From positions 4,685-68,684 of the forward strand of contig JAGGUN010000005.1 of assembly GCA_021158465.1 (NCBI GenBank): a stretch of DNA of 64,000 nt, given 5' to 3'. The number at the start of each line of letters is the position of its first letter. Within the stretch, counting starts at the first letter, position 1. Shown here in pieces: positions 45,085-53,817 of the stretch. The position numbers and the translations under genes were made by a program. Source of the stretch: a bacterium. Lineage in GTDB: Bacteria; UBP14; UBA6098; 4484-93. The notes beneath the pieces were generated by a model. It was not told the DNA's origin and did no database searches. It worked only from the letters and a program-made list of their open reading frames with translations.

Positions 45085-45258
45085 CTACTTTTTCCTCTTG
45101 ATGAGTCGATAAACTCCGTAGCCAGCGGCACCGACAGCTATCAGGGGAATTGCCAACGGACCGATCGGAACACCGGACGGTCCGGAGGGTACGCCCTGAG
45201 CAAAGACTGCCGCCGAACTCAGAAGAACCGCTCCAGCAGCTAAAACCGTCCTTAACAT
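45085..45258 (-). CDS. 57-aa mini-protein, candidate exosortase substrate
   Basis: 57 residues. Strong AAGGAGG six bases before the ATG at 45258. An N-terminal signal peptide (MLRTVLAAGAVLLSSAAVFA, cleavage after AFA-like VFA) is followed by a short Pro/Gly segment (QGVPSGPSGVPIGP), a C-terminal hydrophobic helix (LAIPLIAVGAAGYGVY) and a basic tail (RLIKRKK). After signal cleavage only about 37 residues remain. The motif-TM-Arg/Lys order is the tripartite layout of exosortase sorting signals. It lies 61 bases before the exosortase ATG and 17 bases after the upstream surface-protein stop. No known CTERM type is recognised with certainty; VPIGP or GPSGVP may be the cleavage motif. Confidence 0.75.
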   Translation of the reverse strand: MLRTVLAAGAVLLSSAAVFAQGVPSGPSGVPIGPLAIPLIAVGAAGYGVYRLIKRKK

Positions 45259-45275
45259 TGCGAACCTCCTTGAAG

Positions 45276-46595
45276 TTACTTGATAAATAGAACCTTCTTC
45301 ACCAAACTCACATCAGACGAAACCAGCCGGACAAAGTATACTCCTGTCGGGTTGCCATCTGCATTCCAGACGGCATATCCAGAAGGTGAAGCACAATCGA
45401 GAACAGCAACCAGTTCTCCCGATATGTTCAAAACCTCGAGGGAGAAATCCTCCCTTTCAGGGACATTGTAGTATATCCTAACGGAGGAGTTAAACGGATT
45501 GGGAAACACTTCCAGAGAAAACCTATCAGGAGCCAGTTCTCCTTCTGCTCCGAGCATCCGTACGAGATGTATCTCGAATACATAGTCACAATCTCCCTTG
45601 GAGAAGCTATACTCCGTTGCATCCAGCGGGTTTATTATCACATTGCGGATCACATCGTGAACATCGACTCGATATCCTTCGGGGCAGACAATATCCCAAC
45701 TGAGGATAGCAGGACCGCTCTCACCCGTAACAACAAGCCTCCAGGTGGGCTCCCCCGATGAGTTCTTCGCATCCACGCACAGAGGTCCTTCTCCGTCGAG
45801 GTAGGCAAAGAGAGGAACAGAGGCATCGGGTAGCTCAAAAAGCGGTTTCTGACAGTCGAGCTCGTCGGCTCCATCGAGGGCAAGATATGAGGTCGCAATG
45901 ATATTGGAAGCATCAGCGAAACCGGCACGACTAACAGTGAAACGCCCTACAAACTCCCAAGAGGGCTCGGGGATGGTGGCCTTCATTCGATCGAGCAGAG
46001 TAAAATTCAATGTTCCGTTCTCGGGACAGAGTACCCTCACCCAGAACGCTCTACAAACTGGAACCCAATCCTCGCCCGTGGATAACCACGGGAAAAGCGG
46101 GTCATAAAACTTCATCTGGTTTTCTTCCCAGTAGAAGTATACCCTCTGCATATTCAGGGAAGAGAGCCATATCGCCGTCCAGGAAAGCGGAACAGTATAT
46201 GGATTCCCGACCAGATTCCAGCCAGAACCATAGTAAGGGAGAACAAGGAACGTATCACCCTCAACAGAATACCCCGAGATAGCTACCTCCGTGCTATCGA
46301 ATGTACTCCAGAGGAAATATCCATCAAAGAGCCGGAAGTTTGCTGGCACACGGAACTCACTAATAGTTGGATCATATCTGTAGATAAAACTCCCCTCACC
46401 AGTTGGTCCAGAGCCCATACTGAAAGACGGTATCTGCCCGCGGAGCTGGAGCGGGATAGAGACCGGGTCAGCAACAAGGGATGTGGAGAACATATTCCAC
46501 CCCCTCGAAAGCACAGTCGTTACCGTGTCGGTACCTTGGGCAAGAAGGGTCCCAACGGAGAGTAAGATAATCAGAACCGCAACTAGATATTTCAA
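45276..46595 (-). CDS. Secreted GWN-module protein with C-terminal sorting domain
   Basis: 439 residues; the TTG start at 46595 follows AAGGAGG at seven bases. Signal peptide (YLVAVLIILLSVGTLLAQ). A 'GWN' beta module begins at about 30 (SRGWNMFSTSLVADPVSIPL) and continues through FLWSTFDS and SGWNLVGNPYTVPLSW. A beta region with TVSRAGFADASN follows, then a sorting domain with EVFPNPFNSSVRIYY, ending in LVKKVLFIK. The same modules in the same order occur at the C-terminal end of the 1806-aa protein encoded upstream, so the two are paralogues. Surface role unknown. Confidence 0.82.
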   Translation of the reverse strand: MKYLVAVLIILLSVGTLLAQGTDTVTTVLSRGWNMFSTSLVADPVSIPLQLRGQIPSFSMGSGPTGEGSFIYRYDPTISEFRVPANFRLFDGYFLWSTFDSTEVAISGYSVEGDTFLVLPYYGSGWNLVGNPYTVPLSWTAIWLSSLNMQRVYFYWEENQMKFYDPLFPWLSTGEDWVPVCRAFWVRVLCPENGTLNFTLLDRMKATIPEPSWEFVGRFTVSRAGFADASNIIATSYLALDGADELDCQKPLFELPDASVPLFAYLDGEGPLCVDAKNSSGEPTWRLVVTGESGPAILSWDIVCPEGYRVDVHDVIRNVIINPLDATEYSFSKGDCDYVFEIHLVRMLGAEGELAPDRFSLEVFPNPFNSSVRIYYNVPEREDFSLEVLNISGELVAVLDCASPSGYAVWNADGNPTGVYFVRLVSSDVSLVKKVLFIK

Positions 46596-46618
46596 CCGAT
46601 AACCTCCTTTATCTCTTC

Positions 46619-46644
46619 TGGGGGCGTCGATACTGGCGCCCCCA
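46619..46644. terminator. GC-rich hairpin between the two surface-protein genes
   Basis: TGGGGGCG (46619-46626) pairs with CGCCCCCA (46637-46644), 8-bp stem and 10-base loop. There is no U-tract on the minus strand, so complete termination is unlikely; partial termination or mRNA processing is possible. Confidence 0.45.
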
Positions 46645-46663
46645 CCAATATTATTTAGCTCTT

Positions 46664-49600
46664 CTATTTAAGTAATACCATCTTCTTCGTTTCGACAAAG
46701 TTACCAGCCCGAAGCTTATACAGATACACCCCTGTCGGCACAGGCACACCATCGTCATCCATCCCATCCCAGATGATAGAATAGTACCCTGCCTCCTGAT
46801 TCTCGTCCACAAGGGTAACCACCTTTTGCCCAAGCAGGTTGTAAATCTCAAGCACAACATCCGTATTCTCAGGAAGTGCATAGTTCACAGCTGTTGCGGC
46901 ATTGAACGGATTAGGATAGTTCTGCGAGAGAGCATAGGTGGTGGGAATAGCCAGCTGTTCAACATCGGCTGCTATCCTGGTAACGACAATCTCAAAGTCC
47001 CGCGTGTCTCCTGACTCGTGGAAGGTGTAAGAGGGTTCCTCTACCATATTGACATCCGCTCCGGTGGAGAGGTCGTGCAGCACAACGGAGTATCCCTCTG
47101 TCGGCACGAAGAGCTCCCCATCAGCAGGCCAGCTGATTGTCATAGTGCCAAGGCTCGTTACATCACCATAAGCCTCGATATGGAAGCTCCATACCTTTGG
47201 CACAGATGTCTCAAGAGGTGCCTTGTTGTCGACCGCCAGCGCAGAATCAGAAGCGACAAAATAGGAGATGAAAGTCTGCCCTGATGGAATAAATCCAGCA
47301 GGTATGTGAAGCATATCGGATGGGTCAAACCCGTCAGAAGCACCCGCCGATGTTGCCATAACACAGGGGTCTTCCATGCCGGCTCTACTCGCAACAATCT
47401 CTATACCGATGCTATCAACTACCACTGTTCTCTTGAACAGTCTTGTGCCTGTTGCCTTGGCAGGTGGTAGAGGTTCATAGCGGAACGGAAGCGTTCCACC
47501 TTCGTCAGTATCAAGCACTTGCACCCAGAAACCGACCCAAGGGTCAAGCATCCTGTCGACCATACCAGCCGGAACACCAAACCCTATACCTGTTGCTGGA
47601 TTATAGTAGTAGAACCCAAACTGGTCACCGAGCCAGACATAGTAGGATGTTCCTATACCGGAGAACTCCGGGTCACTGCAGACAGCGTGCCAGTCAACGA
47701 GCTTACTGTAAGGGTTCCCCATCATATACCAGCCAGTTGAGGCTTCGGTATAGGGCAGGACAAATGTTGTATCCCTTGTGAACGGCTCACCGGAAACATC
47801 GAAGTGGGAGTCGTCGAACCAGGACCAGAGGAAATACCCTGTGCCGATGTCGAACGATGTTGGAACAACAAACTCCCTGTCCTCGGAATCGTATTTGTAG
47901 ATAAGGGAACGCCACGGGTCGGCATACCACGGCGATATATCGTCACGCAGTTGCATACTGACATTGTTCGGCTCAGCCTCAACAGGAACAGATATCAGAT
48001 TCCAGTCCTTGTGGAGCGCCGGATTCACCTGGATAGTGGCTACAAATGGGTTGGGGCTCTCATCGTCATCGAGGAAGATGTAAATCGGGAACTCGTATGT
48101 CCCTGGTATCAGGTCGAGGCTGCCGTCATATATTATATAGAATGTATAGCATTCACCTGGCGGGATGACACCTGCTGGCGGATAAACCGACAATCCGTTC
48201 GGGAGGGTGGCATGCCCAGAATCGATGATGTAGACATAGTGGGTCACACGCGAGTGGAACCAGAACCTGCCCTCGCTGTCGATATCGAGTCCACCGGTCG
48301 AGAACAGCCCCGAAGCATCACCGGGGAGCGTAAACGAGCTGATTATCCTCTTGTTCTCGAAGTCCATCTCGTAGCAGATATCCATACCCAGTTCTGCAAC
48401 CCAGATTGTCCTCCTACCGGGATGGAACGCCAGACCACCCGTGTAGAAGTAGTTGAGGCTATCGATTATGGTGCCTGGATTGGGCCAGCTCTTCCCCCTC
48501 ACCTTATAGATAGGCGTACCAAGAAGGACACCACCATACATAAAGTAGTCAGACGAGCCGAGATAGAAAACATCCTCGACAGGGTCATACGCTATACCAA
48601 ATTCGCCCATCTGATCCCAGATATGAGCAGGGTCGGTGAGGGAGTCAACCATCATATGTGACACAGGGTCCCAGGCAAAGAGCCCTGTTGCTGCAATGGA
48701 TGTATTCCAGAGGTAATCTCCCACTCTCTGATTGTTGAGGGCGATAGCGGTATCCGGGAGCCAATAGGCGTAAGCGACCTCACCTGTAAACGAGCCATCA
48801 GCGGTGGAGAACTTGAAGAACCTGTTCGTTGCCATATCGGTAATCCAGTAGTAGTTATCGTTCTGAATTCCGATGCCCCAATCGGTAACGATACCTGCAA
48901 GCGGGTCAACACGGAAGGAGTCGACAATATCGCCTGTAGCAAGCGTCCTCGAAAGACTCCTATCGGCGGATGCTCCGTCGAAGCTCGAAGGAACTATGCC
49001 TTTTTTCACATCCATAATATCTATCGCACTCTCGGGAGCAACACGAGAAGCAGAGATACCGTCGTCGAATGAAAGCGATTTCGTGAAGGGCATTATCGCC
49101 TCAGGACTGACATATATCTCAATAGGTTGGTCGGTCGGGTTGCATATCGTCACGGGAACAGAATCGACCGTCCCATAGGTCACCTCACCTGTTATATGAT
49201 CGGATGGTGTAAGATGAAGCGGGGTCATCCGGATAATTACCTCTGTCGTATCGCCTTCATAAACATTTGCGCTGACAAATCCAGGGAAATATCCCATCTT
49301 TGTTCCGACTATCTGCTTTGCACCGGCAGGAATATTATCGAGGAAGAACTCACCGCCTGTATTCGAGTAGGTCACACCTGGACCGCACCTAACCCTCGCG
49401 TTGTAGATAGGCTCGTGTGTCTCGATGTCCACGACATATCCCTTGACAGCACCGGTGGGCCAGCTATATCCCTCGAAATCATCGAGATACCAGCCGGGAT
49501 AATCATTTATGGACCCATCGGAGGCGAACCAGAACATAATGTCGGTAGCGTCACCTTCATACGCCGAGAGGTCGAGCCAGACCTGCTCCCAGCCGCTGCT

Positions 49601-52084
49601 ACTGCCTGAATAAGCAGGTAGACCACCAAGAACATTGCCGAAGGAAGTGGAAATCACTGTAGGATAGCCTCCTTCCGGGAAATGAAGCCACCAGTTATCA
49701 CCGTTGTCGGTGGATACCCAGATGTTTCCTCCGTCATACCCCGTCGTAAGATAATTCTCCATATCATACCAGTGCCAGAAGGAGATATAAGCATACGGTC
49801 TATCAAGATGGACAAACAGTTGCCAGGAAGCATTGTTCATACCATAGTCTCCGCCGATGACCGTTCCCCAGCAGTATGGTGCAGAATGAGCCGCAGCGGG
49901 TCCCGTTCCAGAGGGCGTTCCCCACTCCCAGAAAGCATCCTCACCCACAACAAAACCGCCATCATCTGTATCAAAGTCCTCTGTCCAGTCGGGGGTCTGC
50001 GGATCGAGGATAATGTCGGCAACATAAGTCGTCTCATTGGAGACAACCTCCACATCATACACCACCTCTACGCCATACCCAGGATATGAGGCGACTATCG
50101 AGTATATTCCCGATTCGAGAGGTCCAGCGAGGTAGACTCCTCCCGTGGTGGTATAGAGGAGAGTATCGTGTGTGCCACCGATATCTATAGCGATCCAGGG
50201 GTCACCATAAGGACCGGTATCGGAGAGGTCGGCAAGACCTTGTATATATCCTATCGGCATCGGCTCGAGCACAAAATTCACAAATGCTGTATCGTCGAGA
50301 GCCACAGATACACCATAAGCAGTATCTGGATAGAAACCGGGGCAGGATGCAACTACAGTATATGAGCCGGGCGGAACGGATATCGAGTAATCGCCCGATG
50401 GTGACGCAGAATGGGTAGTCCTCCCGAGCTCAACAACAAGCACCTCTGCTCCCCCGTTGTCCGTTCTACCGACAAGGTTTACATTGCCGGCAATCACCGC
50501 GTGATGCGGTTCGACAGGAACAAACTCAACGGCGCTTTGGTCCTCGAGTCCGTCTGCATCGGTGTCATAAGTTCCATTATAAACATACTGGGTGTATTCC
50601 GCATCATCTCTCCTTACACCAACGGTAGAAGATGTCAGAACTCCGGAGGAAATGGTCTTATACTTGACTATGAGCTCGCCGTTATCCCCCGGAACGGGAG
50701 CGGAAGGATAAGCAGGGTCAATAAGTATCACCTCAAAGGTGGAGAGGTCCCCTGTTGCCCAATCCTCGGCATTATTCCATTCTATGACGAACCTATGATG
50801 AGAGATGTCGTTGTAGACATACACAGAGCCCGCGGTAGGACACCAGAGGGGATCATAAAACGCAAAGTCATCCCACAGCGGAGCGAACATAAAGTCAGGA
50901 GCAGATGGGTCGGAGAGCTCATAGTTGGCGTAGAAATCGTCTCCCGGGTCCTCTCCGAAGCTTATCCACCCGTTCGTGGATACCCAGACAGTATCATAAT
51001 CCCTTCCATAGAACCTGAACGGGAACGGCAGCTCAACAGGTGCATGGTTGTCATCCCAGCTACCCCAGCCATAGAGGTCCCAATCGATGAATGTGCCGAC
51101 ACCTGCTATCTCCACCCAGTCCGTATCGGGGACAAACTCTCCATCATCCTCATCATCGTAAGCAAAGTATGGACCGTATATCACGAAACAGAATGTATCA
51201 GAATAGGCGGTATTGGGCGGGGAGAACAAATCGGTGGCGGTAATATAATAGCAAACCTCCGTCCAGACAGGCTGAGGTGGTATCGTAACGAAGTAAGAGT
51301 CCGGCACAGCAGTCTCCGACATAGGAAGAGATGTCCAGCCACTGCCAGCGTTATAGTAGACATAAACGCTTGTCGGGTCGACACCGGAGAAGTCGGTTAT
51401 CGTAGCGCCGACACCGTATCCCGACATACCATCCGGCTGGTCATCAAGCGGTGTATGAGAGATAACTGGAGGCGCAGGCTCACTTGCACCACCACCGTAG
51501 ACATAAACAGAGTCCACAATCCACCAAAAATCGTCGTAGGAACGGTAAAGAAAGGCAAACTTTACATGGCTCTCATGGGCAGCTTTATCACTGACATCCC
51601 GTGTACAGTATGCAGAATCAACATCAGTAAAGGTGAAAAGCGTCTCGGACCAACTGACACCGTCGTCGGTACTCAAGAGAACATAGGCAAGATGCGTCCC
51701 TGCAGTGTAAGTATTGAAGAAATGCCAGAAACTAACAATCACCGTGTCATAGAAGCTGCAATCAAGGGTGGGAGTTATAAGCCAATCATTACAAGAATCA
51801 GCTGGTGGATACAAGAGAGGGTCAGAATAGAGTATCTCGGCAAAATTCCCGTGAGCAGCCGGAACGAACGGCGATGTTGTAGTGGTAGGTCCAAGATGCC
51901 AGTCATCGAGAGTGTCCGGGTCTCCACTTATATCTGTGTTCCCCAGAGCTAACTTCGTCCAACCGGGAGGAAGCCAGCTATCTTCAAAATTCTCCTCCAA
52001 TAAATAATCAGCCAACAGCGAACCGAACATTAAGACGAGTGTAGAAAACACCACTCCCAGAAACACACCCAGCCGACGGCTCAT
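46664..52084 (-). CDS. Giant multidomain surface protein with C-terminal sorting domain
   Basis: 1806 residues. Signal peptide (VVFSTLVLMFGSLLA). Approximate order: choice-of-anchor J-like jelly roll (30-200); Ig-like (205-310); a lectin-like region with FRFYGRDYDTVWVSTNGWIS (315-540); carboxypeptidase-regulatory-like beta domains (545-700 and 880-970) around a second jelly roll (WEWGTPSGTGPAAAHSAPYC ... GWYLDDFEG); a beta-propeller-like stretch (about 1060-1340); a GWN module (DWNLISVPVEAEPNNVSMQL); and a sorting domain (SQNYPNPFNAATAVNYALPE ... ETKKMVLLK). AAAAGGAGG precedes the ATG. Likely a secreted adhesin or surface-layer component; no enzyme motif is seen. First gene of the operon leading into the exosortase block. 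Confidence 0.85.
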   Translation of the reverse strand: MSRRLGVFLGVVFSTLVLMFGSLLADYLLEENFEDSWLPPGWTKLALGNTDISGDPDTLDDWHLGPTTTTSPFVPAAHGNFAEILYSDPLLYPPADSCNDWLITPTLDCSFYDTVIVSFWHFFNTYTAGTHLAYVLLSTDDGVSWSETLFTFTDVDSAYCTRDVSDKAAHESHVKFAFLYRSYDDFWWIVDSVYVYGGGASEPAPPVISHTPLDDQPDGMSGYGVGATITDFSGVDPTSVYVYYNAGSGWTSLPMSETAVPDSYFVTIPPQPVWTEVCYYITATDLFSPPNTAYSDTFCFVIYGPYFAYDDEDDGEFVPDTDWVEIAGVGTFIDWDLYGWGSWDDNHAPVELPFPFRFYGRDYDTVWVSTNGWISFGEDPGDDFYANYELSDPSAPDFMFAPLWDDFAFYDPLWCPTAGSVYVYNDISHHRFVIEWNNAEDWATGDLSTFEVILIDPAYPSAPVPGDNGELIVKYKTISSGVLTSSTVGVRRDDAEYTQYVYNGTYDTDADGLEDQSAVEFVPVEPHHAVIAGNVNLVGRTDNGGAEVLVVELGRTTHSASPSGDYSISVPPGSYTVVASCPGFYPDTAYGVSVALDDTAFVNFVLEPMPIGYIQGLADLSDTGPYGDPWIAIDIGGTHDTLLYTTTGGVYLAGPLESGIYSIVASYPGYGVEVVYDVEVVSNETTYVADIILDPQTPDWTEDFDTDDGGFVVGEDAFWEWGTPSGTGPAAAHSAPYCWGTVIGGDYGMNNASWQLFVHLDRPYAYISFWHWYDMENYLTTGYDGGNIWVSTDNGDNWWLHFPEGGYPTVISTSFGNVLGGLPAYSGSSSGWEQVWLDLSAYEGDATDIMFWFASDGSINDYPGWYLDDFEGYSWPTGAVKGYVVDIETHEPIYNARVRCGPGVTYSNTGGEFFLDNIPAGAKQIVGTKMGYFPGFVSANVYEGDTTEVIIRMTPLHLTPSDHITGEVTYGTVDSVPVTICNPTDQPIEIYVSPEAIMPFTKSLSFDDGISASRVAPESAIDIMDVKKGIVPSSFDGASADRSLSRTLATGDIVDSFRVDPLAGIVTDWGIGIQNDNYYWITDMATNRFFKFSTADGSFTGEVAYAYWLPDTAIALNNQRVGDYLWNTSIAATGLFAWDPVSHMMVDSLTDPAHIWDQMGEFGIAYDPVEDVFYLGSSDYFMYGGVLLGTPIYKVRGKSWPNPGTIIDSLNYFYTGGLAFHPGRRTIWVAELGMDICYEMDFENKRIISSFTLPGDASGLFSTGGLDIDSEGRFWFHSRVTHYVYIIDSGHATLPNGLSVYPPAGVIPPGECYTFYIIYDGSLDLIPGTYEFPIYIFLDDDESPNPFVATIQVNPALHKDWNLISVPVEAEPNNVSMQLRDDISPWYADPWRSLIYKYDSEDREFVVPTSFDIGTGYFLWSWFDDSHFDVSGEPFTRDTTFVLPYTEASTGWYMMGNPYSKLVDWHAVCSDPEFSGIGTSYYVWLGDQFGFYYYNPATGIGFGVPAGMVDRMLDPWVGFWVQVLDTDEGGTLPFRYEPLPPAKATGTRLFKRTVVVDSIGIEIVASRAGMEDPCVMATSAGASDGFDPSDMLHIPAGFIPSGQTFISYFVASDSALAVDNKAPLETSVPKVWSFHIEAYGDVTSLGTMTISWPADGELFVPTEGYSVVLHDLSTGADVNMVEEPSYTFHESGDTRDFEIVVTRIAADVEQLAIPTTYALSQNYPNPFNAATAVNYALPENTDVVLEIYNLLGQKVVTLVDENQEAGYYSIIWDGMDDDGVPVPTGVYLYKLRAGNFVETKKMVLLK

Positions 52085-52142
52085 AATTATTCCTCCTTTT
52101 CCTTCGCGTTATGGTCTATTCCTCGAATTTCAATTTATTTGA

Positions 52143-52170
52143 AAGATAAAAATATAATTCCGCTTGTCAA
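52143..52170 (-). promoter_or_regulatory. Promoter of the surface protein/exosortase operon
   Basis: Minus strand TTGACA (52170-52165), 16-base spacer, TATCTT (52148-52143), about 60 bases before the ATG at 52084. Confidence 0.55.
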
Positions 52171-52184
52171 GGCTTTTCGCATAT

Positions 52185-53396
52185 CTATCTTCCCTCGACT
52201 ATCCTTTTTGTATCTTCTCCGATAATCCTTTCCTCATCTGTCGGGATAACAAGCACTCTCACAGGAGAGCCAGGAACAGAGATATCCGTTTCCTCACCTT
52301 GAACGGAGCTATTCTTCCCCTCATCTATCTGAATGCCTAAAAACTCCAATCCAGAAAGTATACTGCTGCGAACATAAGACGCATTTTCGCCAACTCCCGC
52401 CGTAAAGACGAGCACATCGAGACCGCCCATTGCTGCAGCATAAGCGCCAATGTACTTCTTCACTCGGTAGCAATAGATATCGAAGGCGAGCTTGCAGCGC
52501 GGATTGCCCTCGTTCATTCCCTTTATGATGTCTCGCATATCGGATGAGAGACCAGAGATACCCAAAAGCCCGCTCTTCTTGTTCATTATTCTGTCCAGCT
52601 CATCAAAAGAAAGTTTCTCCCTTCTACCCAGGAAGAAGGTTATTGCAGGGTCTATATCGCCGCATCTGGTGCCCATAACAACCCCCTCCAACGGCGTGAA
52701 CCCCATTGAGGTATCAACCGACACTCCACCCTTGACCGCTGTGATGCTTGCTCCGTTCCCCAGGTGAGCTGTTATTATCCTAAGTGATTCAATGTTCTTT
52801 CCGAGTATCTCTGCTGCTCGATGTGCAACATAAAAGTGGCTTGTCCCGTGGAAACCGTACCTGCGGACACGGTAGCGTTCATAGTACTCATAAGGTAGTG
52901 CGTATATGTAGGCATGGGGTGGGATGCTCTGGTGAAAGGCGGTATCGAACACGGCGACCTGTGGAACATTCGGAAGAAGAGCCTCCGCTGCCTCTATCCC
53001 CTTCAGATTAGGCGGATTGTGGAGCGGTGCAAGCGGGATACACTCCCTTATCTTGTCCTTCACACCCTGCGTTATGAGGACAGAATCAGAAAACTCCTCT
53101 CCACCGTGGACAACACGGTGTCCAACCGCCTCTATCTCTTCTACCCTCTTTATGACGCCATACTGCTCGTCGAGTAGAAGCTCGATTATCCGCTTTATAG
53201 CCTCTGAGTAGTTGATAACCCTGTCAGGCTCTTCACGGAGGCTCTTTTCATCGGGGAAGAACCTTTTATGATTCACCACAGGAGAGGGTATCCCTATCCT
53301 CTCAACGAGCCCTTTGGCAAGAACTCCTGCTCCATCTGTATCCCGAAACTGGTACTTTACCGAGGAGCTCCCACAGTTCAATATAAGTATCTTCAC
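52185..53396 (-). CDS. ackA: Acetate kinase
   Basis: 403 residues. NCGSSSVKYQF, GHRVVHGGEEF, FDTAFHQSIPPHAYIYALPY, RYGFHGTSHFYV, HLGNGASITAV and FTAGVGENA are all family motifs. It interconverts acetate + ATP and acetyl phosphate + ADP, giving substrate-level phosphorylation in fermenters. GTG start at 53396 after GGAG. No pta (phosphotransacetylase) is next to it. It lies 72 bases after acpS. Confidence 0.97.
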   Translation of the reverse strand: MKILILNCGSSSVKYQFRDTDGAGVLAKGLVERIGIPSPVVNHKRFFPDEKSLREEPDRVINYSEAIKRIIELLLDEQYGVIKRVEEIEAVGHRVVHGGEEFSDSVLITQGVKDKIRECIPLAPLHNPPNLKGIEAAEALLPNVPQVAVFDTAFHQSIPPHAYIYALPYEYYERYRVRRYGFHGTSHFYVAHRAAEILGKNIESLRIITAHLGNGASITAVKGGVSVDTSMGFTPLEGVVMGTRCGDIDPAITFFLGRREKLSFDELDRIMNKKSGLLGISGLSSDMRDIIKGMNEGNPRCKLAFDIYCYRVKKYIGAYAAAMGGLDVLVFTAGVGENASYVRSSILSGLEFLGIQIDEGKNSSVQGEETDISVPGSPVRVLVIPTDEERIIGEDTKRIVEGR

Positions 53397-53468
53397 CTGC
53401 CCACTCCGTTTGTTTTTAAAAAGTTACACAATTTAGTTTCCTTCATCCTCAAAAGCAAGAGCTTTTTA

Positions 53469-53813
53469 TCATTTGAGAATAATAACCGATGCTACCGCTA
53501 CATCGCGGGTGTGGGAGAGGGCAAGGGACGAGCCTGGAACAGGTTCTCCACGGAACAGGAGGATCGGCTTGCCAGAGCTGTCAATCTTCACGGAGAATTC
53601 GGCAACGGATCTTACCTCTCCCGAAGGATAGGCTTTATATGCTGCCTCCTTGGCGGCGAATCGAACTGCTAACGAAGAAAGATAGTCTTTCCTTTTGAAG
53701 CAAAACTCTATCTCGTTATTTGTGAAGAAGCGTGAAAGGAATTTTCTTCCATATCTTTCCACAAGCTTTTCAATCCTTTCTATCTTCACAATATCAACGC
53801 CGTGCAGAAGCAT
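53469..53813 (-). CDS. acpS: Holo-[acyl-carrier-protein] synthase
   Basis: 114 residues from the ATG at 53813. HGVDIVKIERIEKL holds the Mg-binding Asp, and SLAVRFAAKEAAYKAY the second signature with Glu and Lys. The C-terminal SSLALSHTRDVAVASV is typical. It attaches 4'-phosphopantetheine to ACP for fatty acid synthesis. It starts four bases after the stop of the nucleotidyltransferase gene. The longer open frame upstream is a shadow of that gene. Confidence 0.93.
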   Translation of the reverse strand: MLLHGVDIVKIERIEKLVERYGRKFLSRFFTNNEIEFCFKRKDYLSSLAVRFAAKEAAYKAYPSGEVRSVAEFSVKIDSSGKPILLFRGEPVPGSSLALSHTRDVAVASVIILK

Positions 53814-53817
53814 TTGG

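Noticed and set aside
50411-51952. 513-codon plus-strand open frame
   Set aside because: It lies wholly inside the 1806-aa surface protein gene on the other strand, has no domain or signal sequence, and arises from codon bias.
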